Positions 29,974 through 42,221 of a DNA stretch of 64,000 nt are shown here, piece after piece. The position numbers and the translations under genes were made by a program. The stretch comes from Liriodendron chinense (taxonomy: Eukaryota; Streptophyta; Magnoliopsida; Magnoliales; Magnoliaceae), in contig ML058449.1 in assembly GCA_003013855.2 (NCBI GenBank), positions 1,240,001 through 1,304,000 of the forward strand, given 5' to 3'. Below the pieces are notes generated by a model. That model worked only from the letters and a program-made list of their open reading frames with translations, was not told the DNA's origin and did not search any database. The number at the start of each line of letters is the position of its first letter. Position 1 is the stretch's first letter.

Positions 29974-32437
29974 ATGCCATTAATGGATGGGGTAGATGTG
30001 GCATTAAGAGGGGGCATTGATGAAGACTTAAGCTTGGTGGTTGGTGGAGCTTTGAATGGCTCCATTAATGGTGGGATGGCTGGAATTTCAGATTTGAATG
30101 GGCCCTTCATTATAGGAGAAATGGATGGTATGGATGGGATGGGGAGATGGGATATAGGTGAGGCTATGCATCCCTTGAGTGTGGGCCATATGGATGATGT
30201 GATTGATGGAAGTGATGGGACCATGATGGACATTGATGGGCTGATCTCATGTCTGGATGGGATGGATGGTTTAGATGATACCTTTGACGGTTTGGATGCT
30301 CTTGATGAGGGCCAGGATGTGCGACACACTTGTTTGGGTGGTCTTGATGTGATTATTGATGATGTCCCCCTGATGATGGACGGTGCAGATGCCTCGATGA
30401 TCCCTTTGATCGGCCAGGATGATGTTTGGATTCATGATTTCCTGTTGGAGAGAGCCGCAGGTCCAGATCTGACTGTTGATTCTTCGATCGGGGTAGCTGG
30501 GACCCTTCTGGATGGTTCAGATGCTTTCTTTGACGGTCAGATTAGCCAGGATACCACGATGTGTGGTGTGATCTTCACTGGTAGCCCTTTTGATGGGGAG
30601 TATCGTCCTTCTCTTGATCGTCGGTCTTTTGCGCACTCCATTCATGAGGTGGGCGAGTCTTCCCATGTGGCTGAGGTTATGACAGTTTCAAATAGTGATG
30701 CGACTATATCAGACATAGCCGTTACTGAGGGCAGGTCAGGGGCTGTTGAGTCTGCAGAGGTTCCAGCTTTTCCTTCTCCTTCGCCCGTTGACCTTCCGAT
30801 CCTTGATGAGCTGTCATTGATTTCTGGGCCTTTTGTTCTGGAGGGGGTACCAGTAAGGACTTGTCAGCTGCTTCCTCGTCCTTCTTGCTCACCACGACTG
30901 CTTGCTTGGCTTAACAGCTTGTCAGCTTATGAGATTCAAGATTTGGAGTCCTATGGTTTTGGCAGTCTGATCCATATGGTTAGAGTTGACATTGACTGGA
31001 GGATGCTCGGAGCTGCATTGATTGACTAGGTCCCTTCGTTGAACTTGTTCGCGTTCAATGATATGGAGATGGGACCCTCTTTGGAGGAGCTTGCACGCTT
31101 GACAGGCCTGCCTTGAGATTATACTCAGTATTTTTCGCCGAAGACATCGCCGAAGACTGCTACACCGCAGAACTGGTTCGGGATCCCCTATCTTGTTCGG
31201 CCTGCAGCTGCCGGCCAGGATGCTGTAGTGTTCTCCTTGGACTTGCTATATGATCTTTTTTCGGGTCTTCAGAGTGTGGCCGATTCTACCTTTGCTCGGA
31301 ACGCACTGATGTTCTGCTTGATAGCTGAGGTGCTGTTCTCGGGATGGCGCAGGTCCCAGACTCCTTTGCTTTTTGAGGTGATGAGCCGAGCTATCCGACG
31401 GCAGGGGATCATTTCTCTCTTCTTGGCCAAGCTGTTTAATGGGTTGACTGAATGCGCCCTGGGCCGCACTCGTGTCCTTCGCGGCTGCTGTGCCTTTCTT
31501 CAGGTATCTTTTCCACCCTTTTTTTTTCTTCTCGCTTTGTTAGGAATTGTTTTGCTCTAGCTGAACTTCTTTTCCTTTTTGTGATCAGGTCTGGCTATGG
31601 GAGCGTCTTTCTTTGACCGTTCCTGTACCCCTTCCTGGCATTCCTAGCTCTGACATCATGCGTTATATCGTGGAGTTCCTTCCGCATACAGCTAGGATGA
31701 GCGAGCCCTTGTATCGCAGGATGTTTGCTGAACTTCGTGACTGGAACGTTCGTTGGGAGTCATCTTGGCTTTCACTTCCTCTAGTGCTTTGTGATGCACA
31801 CCGCTATCCTCTGATGTTGGTAGGCTTTCGATCCTACTTTTCTTACCATCCCATCCAGTTCCTGCGGTAGTTTGGGTATGAGCAGGATGTTCCTCTTTTC
31901 GCTTTCACGGGTATCGGGTGTCGAGCACTTCCCTCTAGATCCTCTGACTTCAGGACCCGGATTGATTGTTCTTGGGTGAGTTACTTGACTGCTGATTTGT
32001 TGGGTTTTGAGTTGCGGACTTTTCCGATGGCGACCGCCCCATATCAGTACTGGGTTGCTGAGCAGTCTTTGTATCGACGTATCCCTTGTTGGCACCAGAC
32101 TGCTGACGAGGATGAGCAGGATATCCTTGGAGATGCTGGCTCTTCATCTGGTTCATATGAACCCTTTGAGGAGCGCCCGTTTATCGATCCTTGCTTCCTT
32201 TTGGCCACTCATGGCCATCTGCTGTCTGAGATCTCTGCACTTCGGTATCGTTGTGAGATGATGTCGAGGAGATTGGCTGCCTATCAGAAATTGTCTGATG
32301 AGGAGACAGCGATCCGTACCCTTGAGCGCGATGAGGCGCATTACCTGCGTATGGAGGTGAGCAGGTTGAGAGAGAGGCTATCTTTTTATGAGTCAGAGGA
32401 CTTACCTGATGTGGCCGAGGAGGAAGGTAGAGATTGA
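29974..32437 (+). pseudogene. aORF2 of element B: two-exon PMD-like protein with three premature stops
   Basis: Exon 1 is 29974-31503 (510 codons) and exon 2 is 31589-32437 (282 codons plus stop). The intron is 31504-31588 (GTATCT..GTGATCAG). The frame lacks the insertions found in A, so exon lengths are multiples of three. It carries stops at 31027-31029 (TAG for TGG), 31114-31116 (TGA for TGG) and 31868-31870 (TAG for CAG). The PMD-like part, the Asp/Gly/Met-rich N-terminus and the charged C-terminus match element A. Intact, the product would be about 792 aa. Function is unknown. Confidence 0.8.
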
Positions 32438-33586
32438 TTGTGTTGGTCACCTGCACATTCCTTTTTTGCATATATGATTGATGATGATGAAGTTTTTTTT
32501 TGTATTTTTTGAAAAAGATGATATGATGTGTAAAAGAAATATGATGCTTTTAATGAAAAAAAGGAAGAAAACTTTTTGAGAATCTATTGTGCCATGAGTT
32601 GTCTTGTGAGTGTGTCTGGATTTTGTGTCGAGATATAGGAATCAGAACTGGGGCTCGGCCAATGCTTTGACCGATGTCTCGGGATTAACTTGCATGATCC
32701 TTTGGTTCCCTAGAGGTGTAGGCAACGGAAACTATTGCCTCTTGAGATTGTCAGAGTTTGTGGAGCTCTTTGTTCCTGACTGTACTTCTTCTTGTTCTTG
32801 AACTTTCACTGCTCGAACCGATCTGATTTCTTGGTACCTGCACTTTTAATTTTTAAATTTTTTTTTTCTTTTTCTTTTTGAGCCATTTTTGCCTGCAGCG
32901 CTCTTTCGAGTTTTCACTACAGCTGGCCTTTTCCCGTCATTTTTGTCCGTGGCGCCCTTCCGGGTTTTCACCACGTCCCGGGTGTTTGATCTTGCCTGCC
33001 CCTTGGCAGCTATGCTGTTTTTACCCTCAGCGCCCTTTCGGGTTTTCACCAAGTCCGCTGTATACCCACTATTTTTACTCGGAGCGCCCTTTCGGGTTTT
33101 CACTCCGCCCTCTTTGTTTAAGCACACATTTTCTTTTTCTCTTTTTCTCTTTTTTTTCTTTCTAGATCTCTGGATAACTGAGGCGGCTGGAGGTCGGGAA
33201 TCCGTCGTTGCCGGCCGATGGCAATCTTTCAGCCCTTATCCTGAGTTACGATAATAGAGCTGTCGGTCTTTGCTAAAGACCCTTCTGAGATGAATGGATG
33301 GATGACTGTGTTTCTTCTTGGACTGATTTTTTTTTCTTGAGTGCCTTTCTTTGGCTTCCCTTTTTCTTTCTCTTTTCTTCTTCTTTTTCTTTTCTTTTAT
33401 ATTCTTTTTCTCTCTCTCTTTTTTTTTTGTCTTTTCCTTTTGAATCCCTTTTTTTTTGTATTTTTCTCTTTTTGAATCCCCTTATTTGAAACACTTGTTG
33501 GTGGACGGAAATGATCTTTCAGAGGTCTTAGCTTCGACATCTTGACTTCAGCTCTATTAAAGTCACTCTTGATAAGGTCAGATGAC
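32438..33586. repeat. Region between aORF2 and pol with GGTTTTCACC repeats and pyrimidine tracts (element B)
   Basis: It matches 18025-19188. Four repeats lie at about 32895-33110. On the minus strand they are open and would encode four VKTRKGA/VKTRKSA units (33127-32846), followed by a lysine-rich tail. CT-rich tracts are at about 33120-33165 and 33360-33470. Since the frame is not kept in the younger copy A, I do not call a gene. Confidence 0.65.
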
Positions 33587-35209
33587 TTACCCGTGAAAGA
33601 TCTTCACGTTATCGGTGTTGGTTGGCTCAGGAAGATCCACCCCTCTCATGCTGGTGAGTCTGAGGGCTCCTCCAGGAAGTACTTCTCTGATGATCAGCGG
33701 CCCGTCCCACGAGGGTTTGAACTTTCCTCTGGGATCCGGAAGGTGCGACGGTAGAATCTTCTTCATGACCATGTCGCCTACCTTGAAACTTCTTTTTCGG
33801 ACTCTCTTGTTGTAAGCCCGAGCGATCCTTTTCTGATAACACTGGGAATGACTTAGCGCACGCATGCACTTTTCATCTGCTAGCTGCAACTGATCGAATC
33901 TGGCCCATTGTCATTCTCCTTCTTCAACTCCGCTTTCTAGTAACACCCGTAGCGATGGTATTTCCACCTCGACCGGCAAAACTGCCTCCATTCCATAGGT
34001 AAGCTCGAAAGGAGTAACGCCCGTAGCAGACCGTACGGACATTCGATAGGCCCAAAGTGCATATGGGAGCATATCCGACCAATCTCGACAGGTCACGACT
34101 ATCTTCTCGAGTATCCTGACGATTGTCTTGTTTGCGGCTTCTACTCCACCATTCATCTGAGGACGGTAGGGGCTCGATCGATGACGTTGGATCTTGAATT
34201 TGCTGAGGAAGTCATCCATCTTCTTGTTGACGAACGGGGTCCCATTATCTGTGATGATAGCATTGGGGATTCCATACCGGCATATGATGTTGTTCTTCAT
34301 GAATTTGATCACCTGAGATGCTGCAATCGTGGTGTAGGAGGCTGCCTCTACCCACTTGGTGAAGTAGTCGACTGCCACAAGTATGTATTCATGACCATTT
34401 GATGCTTTGGGGCTGATCTTGCCGATGATGTCGAGTCCCCACATAGAGAAGGGCCAGGGGGTGGTCAGGTTGTATAATTCTGATGAGGGGGCATGGATTT
34501 GATTCGCATGCTCCTGACACTTGAAGCATTTTCTGACGTGCTGGCAGCAGTCTGTTTCCATGGTGAGCCAATAGTAGCCGAGTCGTAGAATCTTCTTTGC
34601 CATCATGTGCCCGTTCATGTGTGGGCCACAGATTCCTTCATGTATTTCTCCCATGATCTTTGCAGCTTCTGTTTCATCGACGCATCGAAGGAGGATGTGA
34701 TTATAGGATCGCTTGTAAAGAACTTCACCACTGATGGTGAACTGGCCGGCCAAACGCTGGATGGTTCGGCGATCTGTTGCTGTTGCTGACTCTGGATACT
34801 CCTGGGTTTCAAGATATTGCTTGATGTCGACATACCAGGGTTTGTCAGGGACAGCTTCAGCTTCTTCTATTTGCAGGCAGAAAGCAGGTTCTTTTTTAAT
34901 TTCGACTGTGAGCTCCCATTTTGAAGCTCCTTTTGGGATCTCGAGCATTGATGCGAGTGTGGCGAGAGCATCTGCAAACTGGTTTTTAGCTCTGGGCATG
35001 TATGAGAAGGTGATTTCCTTGAATTCTTCGATCAGATTGTCAAGATACACATAATATGGTATCAGCTTCTCATCCTTGGTCTTCCATTCGCCATTGGTCT
35101 GATTGATGATAAGCTGCGAGTCTCTAAATACTCGTAGCTTCTTGACGCCCAAGATTATGGCTTCCCTTAAGCCAGCGATGCATGCTTCGTACTCTGCCAT
35201 GTTGTTGGT
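33587..35209 (-). pseudogene. pol of element B, archaeal-type RNase H and integrase part, broken
   Basis: It is homologous to 19189-20920. The RNase H part (NNMAEYEACIAGL), the integrase zinc part (CCQHVRKCFKCQEH) and the D, D, E core (MWGLDIIG, TDNGTPF, NGGVEAAN) are readable. A TGA for TGG stop near 33911-33913 separates the last 100 residues (33889-33587). One base (G) is missing at 35209/35210 relative to A, shifting it out of frame with the preceding part. Confidence 0.9.
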
Positions 35210-37190
35210 CACTCGAATGCTATGCGCCTCGAGATAGGAATAGGGACATCGTCTGGAGAGTAGAGGATTGCTCCAATACCAGTCCCTTTAGAATTTGCTG
35301 CGCCGTCGAAGAATAACGTCCATTCGTCTTTCTTCTTCTTTTCTTCATCTTCGACAACCAAGAGATCTTCATCAGGAAAGAACGTCTTGAGCGGCTGATA
35401 GTCCAGGAGAGAGTGAGCCGCGAGATGATCGGCGAGGGCTTGTCCCTTGATTGCCTTCTGAGTGACATAGGTGATGTCGAACTCAGACAGGAGTAGCTGC
35501 AATTTAGCTATCCTTCCAGTGAGTGCCGGTTTCTCGAACAGGTACTTGAGCGGATCCATGTGAGCGAGGAAGAGAATAGGGAATGCAATCATGTATTGAC
35601 GGAGTTGCTGAGTTGCCCAGACTAGGGCGAGGTAAGTCTTCTCGATCGGGGAATACCTGGTCTCGTAGTCGGTGAACTTTCGGCTCAAATAATATATTGC
35701 TTGTTCCTTCTTCCCGGTCTCGTCGTGTTGGCCGAGGACACAGCCAATGGCTTCTGCTGCTACCAAGATGTATAACAATAGTGGTCGTCCGGGAGCGGGC
35801 GGCACTAGAACTGGAGGATTCATGAGATATTTCTTGATGCGGTCGAAGGCGACTTGACAATCATCATTCCATTCTTTTGGAACGTTTTTTCGGAGGAGCT
35901 TGAAAATGGGTTCACAAATAGGTGTGAGCTGTGCGATAAAGCGACTGATGTATTGAATTCTGCCGAGGAAGCCATGGATTTCTTTCTCTGTTCTAGGAGG
36001 GGGCATCTCGATGATTGCTCTGGTTTTGGTCTCGTCGACCCTGATGCCGTCCTCGCTCACCATAAAGCCGAGGAGTTTGCCTCCCATTGCACCGAAGACA
36101 CATTTCTGTGGGTTGAGGCGGAGTTTGTACTTCTCTAATCTGTTGAATAGCTTCTTCAGATCTTCAAAGTGTCCTTCAATTATGCGAGATTTGACGATCA
36201 TGTCGTCCACATATACTTCAAGCTCTTTGTTCATCATGTCATGGAATAATGCTGTCATTGCTCGCTGATATGTTGCTCCTGCGTTTTTTAGACCGAACGG
36301 CATCACCCTGTAACAGAAGGTTCCCCAGGGAGTGATGAACGATGTGTTCTCACGATCTTCGATTGCCATCTTGATCTGATTGTAACCTGAGAACCCGTCC
36401 ATAAATGAGAAGATCTTGTATCCAGCAGTGTTGTCAACCAGAGTGTCGATATGTGGCAAAGGGAAGTCATCTTTAGGACTGACTTTGTTGAGATCTTGGA
36501 AGTCGATGCACATTCGAACCTTGCCGTCCTTCTTTGGTACTGGTACGATGTTGGTGAGCCATTCAGGGTAGTTGGAGACTACCAAGAATCCCGTATTGTA
36601 TGCTTGATGACTTCATCTCGGACTTTCAGAGCCCATTCTGGCTTCATTCTTCGAAGTTTCTGCTTCACTGGCTTCATATCTGCCTTGGTTGGCAGATGAT
36701 GTACAACGAGCTCTTCATCGAGCCCTGGCATGTCTTCATATGAGAACGTAAAGTTGGACAATCTTGGAGCTAGGAACTCTATCATTTTCTGTTTCATCTC
36801 AGGTGGCAACGATTTTCCAATGCGTACTTCCCTAGGGATCTCGGGTGTCCCCAAGTTTACAATCTCAAAATCATCGGCTACAACATTGGCTTTAGATTCG
36901 AACTTTTTGAGGAGATCCTCTAGTTCGGGAGCCGGATCATCATCTTCCTCATCCTGAGCTTCGTCCAGACCCATGAGCTCGAAGTCTAATTCGATGTCAA
37001 AATCATATGATTCGACTTCAAACTCATGTGACTCTTTAGACGAACTTGGCACACTACTGAATGTAGGAAAAGAAATATTTTTTGGTTTTCGAGAATTTTC
37101 TGAAATTGAAATGCTAGATGTTTTTGGCTTTTGAAAGTTTTTTATTTTTTTGGGTTTTTGAAATTCATGGGACTTTGAACAAGTGGGCAT
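35209..37190 (-). pseudogene. pol of element B, reverse transcriptase and RNase H part, broken
   Basis: Motifs are as in element A: KVRMCIDFQDLNK, FCYRVMPFGLKNAGATYQR, VYVDDMIVKS, then RNase H in the same frame up to FFDGAANSKG. B lacks the two insertions that break A here, and RT to the start of the second RNase H is one open stretch (36585-35209). A base is missing near 36600, so the first 200 residues (37190-36579) are in another frame. In the -1 frame after A10 this copy has a TAG, so the join to gag-pro is also lost. Confidence 0.9.
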
Positions 37191-37239
37191 TGCAGACCAT
37201 GATTGAGCCTAACTTGTTCCAAAGTTCCGGTCGCTGCTT

Positions 37240-40200
37240 AAACAGGCGTTTTTTTTTTGGAAGCCAGAGCCCTCAGATGGCTCTTTGGCTGATTCAAAAG
37301 TTAGGGGAACGGACGACTATTCAGGACCCCACACTTCCTCCCCTGAAGAGGTGGGGGTTGATGATTCGGGTGAAGAATCACAGTCTGGCCCAATGACCAT
37401 GATTTCTCGCTGGTCGGGTTCGAGATCTGAGTCGTACTCAGTCCTTCCCGGATCACTTACCTCGCATTGCAATTCGTCTGGTTCCACAATGAGACACATG
37501 TTTGGGATCTGGACATCGGACCAATCTAGGGCTGGCCACTTCCCTTTCTTGGTCCAATGGATGAGCTGCTTCTGCCCCTGGCTGGTGATTGTTGATGTTG
37601 ATTCTGCAGAGATGGGCGAGTCGTACCCCTTGTTGATTGATGTTGAGATGGGCAAGTTGTGCCCCTGACTGGCTGGAATTGAAGTGGGCAGGTTGTGCCC
37701 CTTGTTGATTGATGCTGAAGTGGGCAGGTTGTGCCCCTGGTTGGGAGCAGGTATCAGAGTAACCTGGTCCTGAAGCTGCTGTATTTGACTTCCTTCTTCG
37801 TCTTCATCTTTTTCTTCTTTTTCTGGAGGTTTAGATGGTTCGAGAATCTGATCCCATCGAATGGGGGGCCATGTGGCCCAAGCTAGGCTCATCGGGAGGC
37901 CTTTGTGTAGTGCAGTCGGTTGATTCCCTCCTGGATCTTTGCAAGGTTCTCCTGGCTTGACGAATTGGATGGGCGAGCACCGAAATTTCTTCCTTCCTTT
38001 GTCCATGAAGATTGACCTGTATCCGAGTCCCCACTTGCGTTGGTTATATATCAGCGGTACCTTTCTAGACTTGAAGTGATTCTTCATTCGGTATTTGAGG
38101 CTTAGACGTTCTGCCGGTGAAAAGACATGGTCCACCCTTATCGGTTCTGGATTGGCGATAGAGTTCACAATCTCGAATTCGAAACTGTGAAACGGGATGT
38201 CTTCTTCAGAGTGCTGGATATCGATGACCGGGATGTCTGGTTCAGTGGCAGCAGCATTGGAAGGAATGATGAACTCCTTCTCTGCATGCATAGAGATCAC
38301 TTGATTTCCACAGATGTACTTCACTCGTTGATGCAGGGTTGATGGCACAGCTCCAACCTTGTGCAGCCATGGTCGCCCGAGCAACATGTTGAAAGAGGCT
38401 GATATATCCAGGATTTGGAATGTGATGGTAGAGATTTCTGGACCTATCTGTACCTCTATATCGACCTCCCCTTCCACTGATCGACAGGTGTTGTCGAATG
38501 CTTTGACGCATATGGTGTTGGGTCGGAATGAAGAAGGACTGATTCCTAGACGTTCCGCGGTGTTGAGCGGGCAGACGTTTAAGCTTGAGCCATTATCGAC
38601 AAGGACCAATGGGACGCAGAGGTCCTTATATCGTAAGGCTATGTTGAGGGATCACCCATGATCGCGCCCTTCTGGTGGTAACTCATTATCAGTGAAGGTG
38701 ATGGCACGTGGAGCCAGGAGTTGTCCAATCATTAATGCTATCATCTCTGGTGCCGTATCGAAGGAGATGTGAGCATCGTTCAAGGTTTTGGAAAACATTT
38801 CTCGGTGTATGCGAGATGTGCAGAGTAGTTCCCATACTGAGATTTGAGCAGGGATTGACTTGAGCTGAGTCGCCACATCGTATGCGGCTTCATTTTTGTT
38901 GCTGAGGCCTGAGAGAGCGCCTTTGAGATCTCCTCTGTTCTGATTATCTCTTCGGATGCAACGCCCATTGGAATTCATGTTCCCCACTTCCGCACATTCT
39001 GGATAGTGCCATGGAACCTCTTTGTAGTTTTCCTCCCTTTTGCCTTCTAGGACCACCGGTTCTTGCAACGGTGCTGGTGTGGATACCAGATCTTCCTCGT
39101 ATGGAGCTTTTGCCTTGAGAACTACATTGTTACCTGTGCTGAAGGAGTAATATCGATGCTTGTCTTCATAGATCACATAAGGTTGTGGCCCTGGCTTGAC
39201 TGTTCCTGGAGCAGGAGGCTCCCATGGAATGAATACTGGTCCTCTTGATATGGCAGGAGGTTTCTCTGTTCGTCCCAGCTGTCGTAGTGTGATTGACACG
39301 CCTCCGGGATTTACTCCTTGCAATACAACTGGCTCAACTGGAGGAGCTCCTTCCAATACAATGGGCTCTTGCTGCTGATGAGTATAATCTCTCCATTGCG
39401 GATTGGATTGTTCTTGAATTGGGGTTGCCCCTTGCAAGACGACAGGTTCGTATGTGGGCTCGATGTATGATTGTGCTCCTTCTAGGACGACTGGTTCCCA
39501 ACATGAGGGGCCGTAAGGTGCCCCTTGAACAACTGGCACATCATGTGGAAGTGCTCCTTCGAGTACTACTGGCTCGAGGACCGGAGGAGGAAAGGGACTT
39601 GCCCCTTGCATGATCGGAGGAGGACTTGTCGGCCCATAAGTGTAAGCATGAATGGACTGGATAGGGGAGAAGAAGCGATCGAGATGGTCCCCTTCTTCTA
39701 TACTATTGACTGCGGGGCCACGAGACGAACTGGGGTCCGTCGGATGTTGAGGCAGAGGATTCTGAAGGATGTTGGTGGAAGCAGCTGGAGAAGTTCCAGG
39801 GACCGAGATGACGATCTTGCGGTCATCAATTAGGTCTTGTATAGCATTCTTCAAAGTATAGCATCGATCAGTGGTATGGCCACGTCCTTGATGGTAGGCG
39901 CAGTACTCATTTTCTCGGTAGTTCGGTGGCAGAGGATGAGGCGGAGGCCGAGGTGCCATTAGAGTAAGTAACTGCTTCTGCACCAGAGTAGCCATGACTT
40001 GACTGAGTAGTTGAGAGAGGGGAGTAAATTTCCTGAACTCCTTGTAGTTTTGCCTATTTTGATATGAGTATTGACCGTTTCCTCTGAACTGCTGCTGTTG
40101 TCGAGGTGGTTGTGGCTGAGGATTCGGTTGTGGCTGATACCGCTGAGGCTGATGCTGAACTTGATTCTGCTGATACTGTTGACGTCCCTGTAGGGGAGCA

Positions 40201-41927
40201 TGTTGATTTCCTTGAGCAGTGGTGTTGATGTTGTTTACCTCTGTTGGGCGGGGAGGAGAACCACTGCGGTTTCCATTCCCGTGCCCAATAGGTCTTCCTT
40301 CCACTCTGTTCCTTTTGATTGGAGTGGCTTGATGAGGCCATGGGGAGATTGTCCCGGCACGGATTCCTGCTTCGACTTGCTCTCCAGCACGGATCAATTG
40401 TGAGAAATTCGCATATGGATGCGAGATGAGATATCCGGATATGCCTGGATATGTTGAATGAACAATCATGGAGATTTGTTCTTCGTCGTCGATGGGTGTC
40501 CGCATTCTGGCTGCCATAGCTCGCCAACGTCCTACGTAGGCGGATAGTGTTTCATCACTCCTTTGCCTGAGAGCCGCAAGGTCAGCTCTTCTGGGTGCCA
40601 TGTTGAGATTGTACACGAATCTGTTGACGAAAGCCTGGGAAAGTTGTTCCCATGTCCTGATGTGGTGGCAGTCCAATGAAGTGTACCAATCTAGGGCATC
40701 GCCCTTCAGAGACTTTTGGAACAAACGTATGAGGGCCCCTTCATTTCCTGAGATTGCACTTAGTTCTCCACAGAAGGCCTTGAGATGTGCTGTGGGACAA
40801 CCACTGCCGTCGTATCTTTTGAATTTTGGAACCTCAAAGTTTTGAGGTACTTGAGCATCTGGGAAAGGACACAAGTCTCTGAACTTGGTTGAAGGTAGAT
40901 CGATTCCTTGTTGTCGCTGAAGCTGATTTTGCAAGATCTGGAACTGCTCCCGCAACTCGTCCAGTCCTGAATGATCTGTTCGAGCGACTGGTGCCTCTTG
41001 GAGTAAGGCACGTTCTTCTTCGGCATAGTGGTCGATGTCTTCGACCCTATGGGCTTGCTGAAAAGCAACCGCGGGTTGCTGAAATTGATTTGATGACTGA
41101 ACTGGATTCTGATGAACTGGTGCTTAAAAGGATTGTGACTGAACTGGAGATTGTGCTGAAGGTTGAACTGGAACTTGCTGGAAATTAACTGGAAATTGCT
41201 GAACTGAAGATTGCTGGAAATTAACTGGATTTTGCTAAATTAAAGATTGCTGGAAATTAACTGGAATCCCATCGGCGGGGATGTGCTGGAATTGAAAAGT
41301 GCTCCTGTTTGCAGGAGGCTGAGATGCTGGGAAGTGACCCCCTTGTTGGGTATTCGCCACTGTCCGCTGATTGATGTGGGCTTGACACTGACCCCCGTTG
41401 TGGGCATTCGCCAATGCTGTCCCTGTTGCTGGAAATTGAATTGAAATCCCATCGGCGGGGATGTGCTGAAATTGAAAAGGTGTCCCATCGGCGGGGACAT
41501 GCTGAGATCTACTGAGATTGTTGTTTGCAAGATTGACTGGAAGCTGACTGGAAGTCCCTGCGACGGGAGTGCTCTGAGATGGCCCTGTCGTTGCAGGAAG
41601 GTACTAAGGAAGATACCCCGTAACGAAGGGCTGAGATGGCTGTTGTCGGTAGTCTTGGGCAGACTTCGATGGTTGCGCTTGATTCGAACTGGAGGCCGGA
41701 AGGACCCGGCATGGCTGCTGAGATTGCTGAACTGGGCCAACCTGATTGTTGGCTGTTGCGGTGGCTTGTGCTTGCATGAATTGCAAGAGCATTTCTTGCA
41801 TTGCTCTCACTCCTTGTGCCAATTCCTGTATGATTGGCGTATTATCAATGGGCTGTTGCGCTGGAGGTTGCACTTCGGTCATCTCAAGAGCGGGGAGGAG
41901 ATGAGTTTCTTCTTCGTGGTCGGACAT
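37240..41927 (-). pseudogene. gag-protease of element B with several stops
   Basis: It starts MSDHEEETH like element A. Open pieces in one frame are 41927-41604, 40955-38652 and 38609-37317. Stops include 41604-41606, one between 41603 and 40956, 38652-38654 (TGA for CGA) and 37317-37319 (TAG for TGG). The capsid domain, CAYHQGRGHTTDRC knuckle, VVLEGA repeats and protease (LVLVDNGSSLNV, LLGRPWLH) are all recognisable. The GHNLPTS-type repeat tract is shorter than in element A. Confidence 0.9.
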
Positions 41928-42200
41928 GGCTTGTTGAGCCCGAGTGCGGATTATGCTGTGGAAGGGAAGTTGTCTCCGCGTACGTTGAGCCCGAGGAGGC
42001 GCAATGGTGAGGACTGTACTCTACTCTTTTTGGGTTTTGGGATTTTCTATTTTTTTTTTTGGTTTTGGGATTTTCTACTTTTTTTTTGTTTGGGTTTGGG
42101 TAGAATGCTATGCAGATGAGATTGTATGAGGATTAGTGACTTTCAAGTACGGGAAAGATTCTGTTTTTCAAGTCGGATCACGACTAGTGGGACTAGCTCC

Positions 42201-42218
42201 TCCCCAGTGGAGTCGCCA
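42201..42218 (-). other. Primer binding site of element B (tRNA-Arg type)
   Basis: The element strand reads TGGCGACTCCACTGGGGA, one base different from element A, three bases inside the LTR. Confidence 0.75.
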
Positions 42219-42221
42219 TTC

